Below are positions 7,301 through 10,675 of a DNA stretch of 10,675 nucleotides, piece after piece. The number at the start of each line of letters is the position of its first letter. Within the stretch, counting starts at the first letter, position 1. Source of the DNA: T1Sed10-7 sp041686695 (GTDB taxonomy: Bacteria; Actinomycetota; Nitriliruptoria; Nitriliruptorales; Nitriliruptoraceae); assembly GCA_041686695.1 (NCBI GenBank), contig JAWLDJ010000081.1, positions 1 through 10,675 of the forward strand. The letters run 5' to 3'. Below the pieces are notes generated by a model. It was given only the letters and a program-made list of their open reading frames with translations. It was not told the origin of the DNA and searched no databases. A program made the translations under genes and the position numbers.

Positions 7301-8233
7301 GTCGCCGGCAACCTCGACGGGGTGCTGCTGGCGTCCCTGCTGGTGCTCGCGCTGGCGGCCGCCGAGGCCGTCGGACCCCTGCCGATGGCCAGCCGCGCTC
7401 TGGTGACCGCCGGCACCGCCGCCACCCGGCTGCGTGAGATCCTGGAGGTGCCACCGCCGGCGCCCGACCCCGTGCCCGCCGCCGGCCCACCGCGCGCCGC
7501 GCCAGCCGGGCCGTTGGTGCTGGACCGGGCGAGCGCGACCTACCCCGGCAGCACGACCCCGGCGGTCCACGATCTCGCGCTCACGCTCAGCCCGGGCCGC
7601 CGGGTCGCGGTCGTCGGCCGATCCGGGGCGGGCAAGTCGACACTGGCGGCGCTGACGGTCCGCTTCCTCGATCCCGACTCCGGCCGGGTGCTGCTGGCCG
7701 ACACACCGCTGTCCGAGCTGGCCGGCGATGCCGTCCGGGGCCGGGTGGCACTCAGCCCCCAGGACGCGCACGTGCTGGCGGCGACGATCGTGGACGAGCT
7801 GCGCCTCGCCGCGCCGCAGGCCGAGGACGCCGAGCTCCACGCCGCCCTCACCGCCGCACGGTTGGACGAGCTCGTGGCGGCGCTGCCGCGGGGCTGGGAC
7901 ACCCCGATCGGCGAGAACGGGTCACGTCTGTCCGGTGGGCAGCGCCACCGGTTGGCGCTGGCGCGCACGCTGCTGGTCGGTGCGCCGCTGCTCGTGCTCG
8001 ACGAGCCCACCGCCGACCTCGATGCGGTGGCCGGACGTGCGTTCCTCAGCGACGCGCTCAGTTCCGCGGGGGAGCGGGGCGTCCTGCTGCTCACCCACGA
8101 TCTGCGGGCGCTGCCGATCGTCGACGAGGTCGTCGTCGTGGAGGAGGGGCGGATCGTCGCCCGTGGGAGCCACGAGGAGTTGCTGGCCAGCGACCCCGCC
8201 TACGCCGCGCGGATGGCCCTCGAGTTCGCCTGA
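4376..8233 (+). CDS. cydDC: Fused CydD-CydC thiol-reductant ABC exporter
   Basis: ABC exporter required for cytochrome bd assembly; CydDC is known to act on glutathione/cysteine and haem-linked redox balance across the membrane. Here both halves form one 1285-residue protein. The first half is CydD: membrane domain about 55-355 with the CydD-like EAFWPLRQVGAQFHA (327-341), then an ATPase with Walker A GASGAGKTT (419-427), Q-loop Gln467, signature LSAGQ (524-528), Walker B LVVLDE (544-549) and His580. A Gly/Pro/Ala/Asp-rich linker (about 625-700) contains tandem repeats. The second half is CydC: membrane domain about 715-1010 with STYLISRTALRP (from 748) and RSGDVLARVVADV, then Walker A GRSGAGKST (1081-1089), Gln1129, LSGGQ (1185-1189), LLVLDE (1205-1210) and His1241. 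Both ATP sites look complete. Such fusions are known in Streptomyces and other actinobacteria. The start is uncertain: GTG 4376 has no ribosome site (possible leaderless start), while in-frame GTG 4427 follows GAGGAGG (4409-4415) by 11 bases. It lies 123 bp after cydB. Confidence 0.96.
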   Translation: MTAPTASTAAPEEAGTEVADARRPVELGAPLPGQRLRERASRPPVDPRLLRFDTAVPRLLALGAVLSFVTAVALIVQATALGAIVARTFLGDATLAEHTQWLWWLGAAVLVRAAATWATQLLAHRTAARVKSGLRRAVLARLARRPPGETEQDTGALAATLTDGIDALDGTFGGYLPALLSGIIVPATIVVYVVTIDPTSAVVLLVTLPLIPIFMVLIGLAARAATRRRFRALTGLSGQLLTVLQGLTTVRVARAGDRVGAAVRGAAERLRRTTLQTLRVAFLSALALELLAALSVATVAVIAGVRLAEATGIGFEPVLIALLLAPEAFWPLRQVGAQFHANEDGAAAADRLLEMLEDPEPVPATASDDGARAAPSLPDPATAPVRLEGVTVEYPDRATAALAGVDLALVPGERLAILGASGAGKTTLAAVLLGLRPPDRGRVVVGDTDLAAVSVADWHDQLAWVPQRPAPLRGTVREVVTLGSEPRPADDQVWAALRSVAMDGEVAALPGGLDTAVGAGGRGLSAGQWRRLAIARALLRPAGLVVLDEPTGDLDVDAEQAVRSAIATLAGTRTVVVLTHRVALADTSDRVVVLDAGRIVEQGQPDELRQGAGPFAHLVRAAGPLSAAEVAADRPTPAVALEGAETEGADTAAEGAPGGDPNGVGPPAVDAARGGAPAADPAGAGPPGGDPAQHVLPPWLDERPGEPLWRTQLRQLTALLAPHRRPLALAVGAGALTPLAGVLLVAVSTYLISRTALRPNLLDLTAVIVSVRALSILKGLSRYVERLAGHDVALRVVVDLRHHAYLRLLPQAPAGLARWRSGDVLARVVADVERLQLALVRGLLPMLGGVLASLALVLVATVLLPPAGPILLLGLAAAGLVVPAVALRLARRPEQRLARSRGALTAELVELLQAAPELRLLGQLGPAEDRVTDLDAEVVAADRAGIARLGGSDALVQLLLGVTVIGLVLVGVPAVVAGNLDGVLLASLLVLALAAAEAVGPLPMASRALVTAGTAATRLREILEVPPPAPDPVPAAGPPRAAPAGPLVLDRASATYPGSTTPAVHDLALTLSPGRRVAVVGRSGAGKSTLAALTVRFLDPDSGRVLLADTPLSELAGDAVRGRVALSPQDAHVLAATIVDELRLAAPQAEDAELHAALTAARLDELVAALPRGWDTPIGENGSRLSGGQRHRLALARTLLVGAPLLVLDEPTADLDAVAGRAFLSDALSSAGERGVLLLTHDLRALPIVDEVVVVEEGRIVARGSHEELLASDPAYAARMALEFA
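6299..6457 (+). repeat. Minisatellite in the CydD-CydC linker (2 x 15 bp, 4 x 30 bp)
   Basis: Two 15-bp copies (6299-6313, 6314-6328) encode EGAET and EGADT, differing at one base. After a short gap, four 30-bp copies follow (6338-6367, 6368-6397, 6398-6427, 6428-6457), encoding the ten-residue units GAPGGDPNGV, GPPAVDAARG, GAPAADPAGA and GPPGGDPAQH (residues 655-694). Copies alternate between GGTGCGCC and GGTCCACC openings, suggesting duplication of a 60-bp pair. The period keeps the frame. The product is a flexible, probably disordered tether between the two transporter halves. Confidence 0.85.
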
Positions 8234-8237
8234 CGCT

Positions 8238-8259
8238 GCCGGTCGGTCCGGTGACCGGC
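8238..8259 (+). terminator. Stem-loop just after cydDC
   Basis: GCCGGTC (8238-8244) pairs perfectly with GACCGGC (8253-8259), with one further G-T pair, around a short loop. It begins 5 bases after the cydDC stop codon. No T-run follows, as is usual for putative terminators in very GC-rich actinobacteria. Function is inferred from position and pairing. Confidence 0.45.
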
Positions 8260-8308
8260 TGATCGCCACACCCGGTAGATGGTGGCCGTTCGTACAGGGT
8301 GCGTCGGG

Positions 8309-8314
8309 TACGAT
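8309..8314 (+). promoter_or_regulatory. Possible -10 element of the PDZ/Lon protease gene
   Basis: TACGAT is a good TANNNT match in the 164-bp gap after cydDC and would start transcription near 8321, giving a leader of about 77 bases. No clear -35 hexamer is seen at the usual distance. With the preceding stem-loop it suggests the protease gene is transcribed separately from cydDC. Confidence 0.4.
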
Positions 8315-8397
8315 GGAGGAGCGAGGGGCCGACGGGGGAGGTCGACCGTCGCGTGGTCGGCACGGCCCGCCAGGCACCACCGTGTGAGGATGCCAGC

Positions 8398-9408
8398 ATG
8401 CGGAGCAGCCGGAGACGTCGACAGCGATGGCTCAAGCGTGCCGCCATCGTGCTCCTGGTCGTGCTCGTGCTGCCCGTGCCGTGGCTGCACGTCGTCTCGG
8501 AGGACCCACTCGGTACCGCCTGGAGACTGAACGGCCGTCTCCAGGTCAACGGCCAGGTGATCGATCCGCCGGGGCGCTGGACGTGGCTGGCCGTCGGGCG
8601 ACCCGCGCTGGTCGCCGAGGTCCTGCGCAACGCCGTCCTCCCACCCGACCGGCCTCCGATCGACATGCGGACCGAGTCGGCGGCCCTGAGCCCGGCGCTG
8701 GCGGAGCCGGCGGCCGCTGCGGTGGGTTTGCGGCACGCCGGCGTGGACATCCCCCTCGGCCTGCTGGTGGAGGCCTACCAGCCGTTGGTGGAGGGCCTGC
8801 CGGAGCGGGCCATCATCACGCAACTCGAGGGCATCGCGCTGACCGACCGGGAAGCGTGGGAGCGGGCCAGCTCCGATCTGGTCGTCCTGCCCGAGGCCGC
8901 ACCCGGCGATGACGAGGTGGCGCTCGGCGGGCCGTCGCAGCTCACCTTCCAGACCGCGACCGGCGGCGCCTTCGTCGTCGAGCACGACGAGCGCGGTCTG
9001 CCGTACCGGGTGGTGCGCACCCTGGACACCGCCCCACCGACGCTGGATGCGCGCATCGCCTTCGCGGTGACCGAGTTGCTGCCGGTGGACTGGTTCCGTG
9101 AACTCTCGCTCGGGAGCTCCCACGGGCTGATGGTCGCGCTGACGACCTACGCCCACGTGGCCGAGGCCGATCTGGCCGCTGGCCGCCACCTCGCCGGCAC
9201 GGGCGGGATCCGCGGGGACGGCACCGTGGTCGCGATCGGTGGGTTGCACGCCAAGGCGGAGGCGGCGCGACGGGCGGGGGCGGACGTGCTGTTCTTCCCC
9301 GCCTCGCAGGCGCTGATCCTCAAGGGATTCGAGGCCGGCACCATGCACCTCGTCCCGGTCACGAGCCTGGCGGACGCCATCGAGTGGCTCACCGGACCCA
9401 CCGCCTGA
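8398..9408 (+). CDS. Membrane-anchored PDZ/Lon-type (S16, YlbL-like) Ser-Lys protease
   Basis: Predicted protease of 336 residues. The ATG at 8398 is chosen over earlier in-frame starts because GAGGA (8386-8390) lies 7 bases upstream and the protein then begins with an Arg-rich stretch followed by one hydrophobic segment (about 15-31). This fits a signal anchor with the rest outside the membrane. The middle region has the YlbL-like pattern of a helix in ALSPALAEPAAAAVGLRHAG (a run of Ser/Ala) followed by a PDZ-like core at about 122-162 containing LPERAIITQLEGIALTD. The C-terminal part is a Lon protease domain: LGSSHGLMVAL with catalytic Ser241, HLAGTGGIRGDGTV, and IGGLHAKAEAARRAGAD with catalytic Lys286. 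The 45-residue Ser-Lys spacing suits this family. The catalytic turn reads GSSHG where most relatives have GPSAG. The Lon ATPase domain is absent, as normal for this type. Related B. subtilis YlbL acts in DNA-damage checkpoint recovery; the target here is unknown. Confidence 0.88.
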   Translation: MRSSRRRRQRWLKRAAIVLLVVLVLPVPWLHVVSEDPLGTAWRLNGRLQVNGQVIDPPGRWTWLAVGRPALVAEVLRNAVLPPDRPPIDMRTESAALSPALAEPAAAAVGLRHAGVDIPLGLLVEAYQPLVEGLPERAIITQLEGIALTDREAWERASSDLVVLPEAAPGDDEVALGGPSQLTFQTATGGAFVVEHDERGLPYRVVRTLDTAPPTLDARIAFAVTELLPVDWFRELSLGSSHGLMVALTTYAHVAEADLAAGRHLAGTGGIRGDGTVVAIGGLHAKAEAARRAGADVLFFPASQALILKGFEAGTMHLVPVTSLADAIEWLTGPTA

Positions 9409-9443
9409 GCCGGACGCGCCGCCTGAGCCGGTCCCGCCGCCTG
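9401..9443. repeat. 18-bp tandem repeat spanning the protease stop codon
   Basis: Copies at 9401-9418 and 9419-9436 begin CCGCCTGAGCCGG and differ at two bases; a third begins at 9437 and matches for 7 bases (to 9443). The TGA inside the first copy is the stop codon of the protease gene. TGAGCC-containing short units also open the 1-156 array, and TGAGCC also follows the stops of cydA and the Usp gene, so this may be an incipient intergenic repeat. Confidence 0.7.
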
Positions 9444-9473
9444 CAGCGACCGTCACTCCGGTGCGGGGAGTTC

Positions 9474-9502
9474 TTCCCTTGACAGGCCACTGCGCGTAGC
9501 CT
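9474..9502 (+). promoter_or_regulatory. Promoter candidate for the universal stress protein gene
   Basis: TAGCCT (9497-9502) fits TANNNT. A partial -35, TTCCCT (9474-9479), is 17 bases upstream of it. A perfect TTGACA (9479-9484) overlaps this, but its 12-base spacing to TAGCCT is too short for a standard sigma-70 promoter. Transcription would begin near 9509, leaving a leader of about 40 bases with a strong ribosome site. The exact elements are uncertain. Confidence 0.4.
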
Positions 9503-9548
9503 GACGCCACGGGCTCCGGTGTACGGCCGCCCGCAGGGAGGGCCTGTC

Positions 9549-10517
9549 GTGGAGCCGTCTTCGCGCCCTGGCACCTTCGGCTCGGGGTCGGCCACCGGCC
9601 GTCCGGGTGTCGTCATCGTGCCCCTGGATGGCAGCGCGGGTGCGCAGGCGGCCGTGCCGCTGGCCACCTACCTGTCGAGCGCCTTCGGGGCTCCACTGCA
9701 CCGGGTCAGCGTCACCCTGCCGAGTGGCACCGCGCCGGGGCCGGGCCGCGAAGCGCACGCCGATGCGCTCTCCCTGCTGCATGGCACACCCCCGGTGTCA
9801 CGACCGCCGGTCGCGCAGACCACCTGGACCGCGAGCGGCGGACCACCACCGCCACCACCACCGGCCACGAACGTGGTCGGGGTGGTGTCCGGCGACGGCG
9901 ACGTCGAGGTGGTGCTCGAGGGGACCTCGGTGGCCACCGCACTCGGCGACTACGCGGCCCGCCATCCCGATGCGCTGATCTGCATGGCCACCCACGCCCG
10001 CGGCGGGCTCCACCGGCGGCTGGTGGGCAACGTCGTCGAGGAACTGCTCGAACAGGCGCGTTCCCCGGTGGTCGCCGTCGGCCCCCGCGTGGAGGTGGAG
10101 GCGACCGCGCAGCGGCCGGAGACCATCCTGCTGGCCGCCGGTGCGGACCTCCCGCGCTCCACGGTGCCGTTGCTGGCCTCCTGGGCCCGGCTGCTCGGCG
10201 CCCAGGTGGTCGTCGCCCGGGTCTCGGCGCCGGCCGGGTCGGGCTCAGGGCCGGCCGGCGACGGCTGGGACGAGCGGGCGGTCGCCGACCGTCTGGTGAG
10301 CCGGTTCGCCCAGCACCGCACCCCGGCAATGGCCAAGCGCCTGCACGGTGACTCGGTCCCGCTGGCGCTGCTCGAGCTGGCGGAGCAGATCGGTGGGCCG
10401 TTGCTGCTGGCCGCGCCGGTGGGGCCCTCCACGGCGCCGCCGGTCAGCGGCATCACCCACGAGCTGTTGCGGCGCAGCCGGTGGCCGGTCGTCGCCAGCG
10501 TCGGCGGCACCTCGTGA
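9549..10517 (+). CDS. Tandem universal stress protein (UspA-like), divergent
   Basis: Predicted soluble protein of 322 residues with two Usp folds. GTG at 9549 is chosen because AGGGAGGG (9535-9542) lies 6 bases upstream; an in-frame GTG at 9519 has no such site. The first domain (about 19-178) opens with VVIVPLDGSAGAQAAVPLA and closes with MATHARGGLHRRLVGN (146-161) and RSPVVAVGP. The usual ATP-binding signature is G-x2-G-x9-G-S/T; here both first glycines are Ala and the final Ser/Thr is Asn, so ATP binding may be lost. Seven consecutive prolines (99-105) interrupt this domain in an extended Pro/Thr-rich insert. The second domain (about 191-320) keeps ETILLAAGAD at its start and RSRWPVVASVG at its end, but I see no nucleotide signature. 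Usp proteins are generally induced by stress, starvation or low oxygen; that this one is linked to cytochrome bd use is inference. Confidence 0.85.
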   Translation: MEPSSRPGTFGSGSATGRPGVVIVPLDGSAGAQAAVPLATYLSSAFGAPLHRVSVTLPSGTAPGPGREAHADALSLLHGTPPVSRPPVAQTTWTASGGPPPPPPPATNVVGVVSGDGDVEVVLEGTSVATALGDYAARHPDALICMATHARGGLHRRLVGNVVEELLEQARSPVVAVGPRVEVEATAQRPETILLAAGADLPRSTVPLLASWARLLGAQVVVARVSAPAGSGSGPAGDGWDERAVADRLVSRFAQHRTPAMAKRLHGDSVPLALLELAEQIGGPLLLAAPVGPSTAPPVSGITHELLRRSRWPVVASVGGTS

Positions 10518-10547
10518 GCCGCACGGCCTGAGCACCGCCGACGGCGT

Positions 10548-10574
10548 GCACCCGGTCTGCTCCCGGCCGGGTGC
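10548..10574. terminator. Bidirectional hairpin between convergent genes
   Basis: GCACCCGG (10548-10555) pairs perfectly with CCGGGTGC (10567-10574) around an 11-base loop. It begins 30 bases after the Usp stop codon and ends 2 bases before the stop of the convergent aminopeptidase gene, so it could end transcription from both sides. There is no T-run on either strand. Confidence 0.55.
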
Positions 10575-10576
10575 GG

Positions 10577-10675
10577 TCAGCCGGCCTGCTCGAGCCACCG
10601 CAGCAGCGTGCGGACGGGCACGCCCGTGCCCTGCTTGCTGAGGTGGTCGCGCTCGCTCTGCCGCCAGGACGGCCC
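10577..10675 (-). CDS. pepA: M17 leucyl aminopeptidase, C-terminal end only
   Basis: Only the last 32 codons and the TGA stop (complement of 10577-10579) fall in the window; the rest lies beyond the right edge. Reading the minus strand gives SERDHLSKQGTGVPVRTL followed by LRWLEQAG. This matches the C-terminal pattern of M17 leucyl aminopeptidases (a tyrosine/leucine-Ser/Pro-Lys-x-Gly-Thr-Gly-x-x-Val-Arg-Thr-Leu block followed by a short helix). M17 enzymes are two-metal cytosolic peptidases that release N-terminal residues; their metal-binding residues lie upstream and cannot be checked here. The gene converges on the Usp gene. The fragment was found by translating the edge and is too short for certainty. 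Confidence 0.72.
   Translation of the reverse strand, partial: GPSWRQSERDHLSKQGTGVPVRTLLRWLEQAG

Noticed and set aside
8200..9510. Minus-strand open frame of 436 codons opposite the protease gene
   Set aside because: The plus-strand frame has a ribosome site, a signal anchor and Lon catalytic motifs. The minus frame has none of these and runs across the intergenic repeat.

Overview
The window comes from a very GC-rich bacterium, by eye around 70% G+C or more. GTG starts are frequent and third codon positions are almost always G or C. These traits, together with a fused CydD-CydC exporter, point to an actinobacterium (Actinomycetota); nothing here fixes the genus.

Layout, left to right. Positions 1-156 are a non-coding, higher-order tandem repeat built from 22-bp and 15/16-bp units. 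A plus-strand gene (229-1359) encodes a DICT sensor domain joined to a GGDEF domain whose signature loop is degenerate (GPDEW). A 311-bp gap (1360-1670) holds a 25-bp direct repeat, a 12-bp palindrome, a weak promoter candidate, a 10-bp palindrome and an 8-bp stem-loop. It leads into cydA (1671-3086) and cydB (3140-4252), the two large subunits of a cytochrome bd quinol oxidase. After 123 bp comes a single long gene (4376-8233) for a CydD-CydC fusion, the heterodimeric-type ABC exporter needed to assemble cytochrome bd. Its inter-half linker is a four-copy 30-bp minisatellite.

Downstream of a stem-loop at 8238-8259 is a membrane-anchored PDZ/Lon-type (S16, YlbL-like) protease with an intact Ser-Lys dyad (8398-9408). 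An 18-bp repeat that includes its stop codon follows. Next is a tandem universal stress protein (9549-10517) with an altered nucleotide-binding signature and a seven-proline run. The right edge holds the last 32 codons of a convergent minus-strand M17 leucyl aminopeptidase. A GC-rich hairpin between the two convergent genes probably serves as a shared terminator.

Functionally the core is a complete cytochrome bd module: oxidase subunits plus assembly transporter, used for high-affinity or stress-resistant respiration. The flanking genes (sensor/GGDEF protein, membrane protease, universal stress protein) fit a stress or redox theme, but a functional link to cydABDC is inference. I do not see a clear novel multi-gene system. 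The most unusual points are the repeat architecture, the degenerate GGDEF and Usp signatures, and the ambiguous, possibly leaderless start of cydDC.
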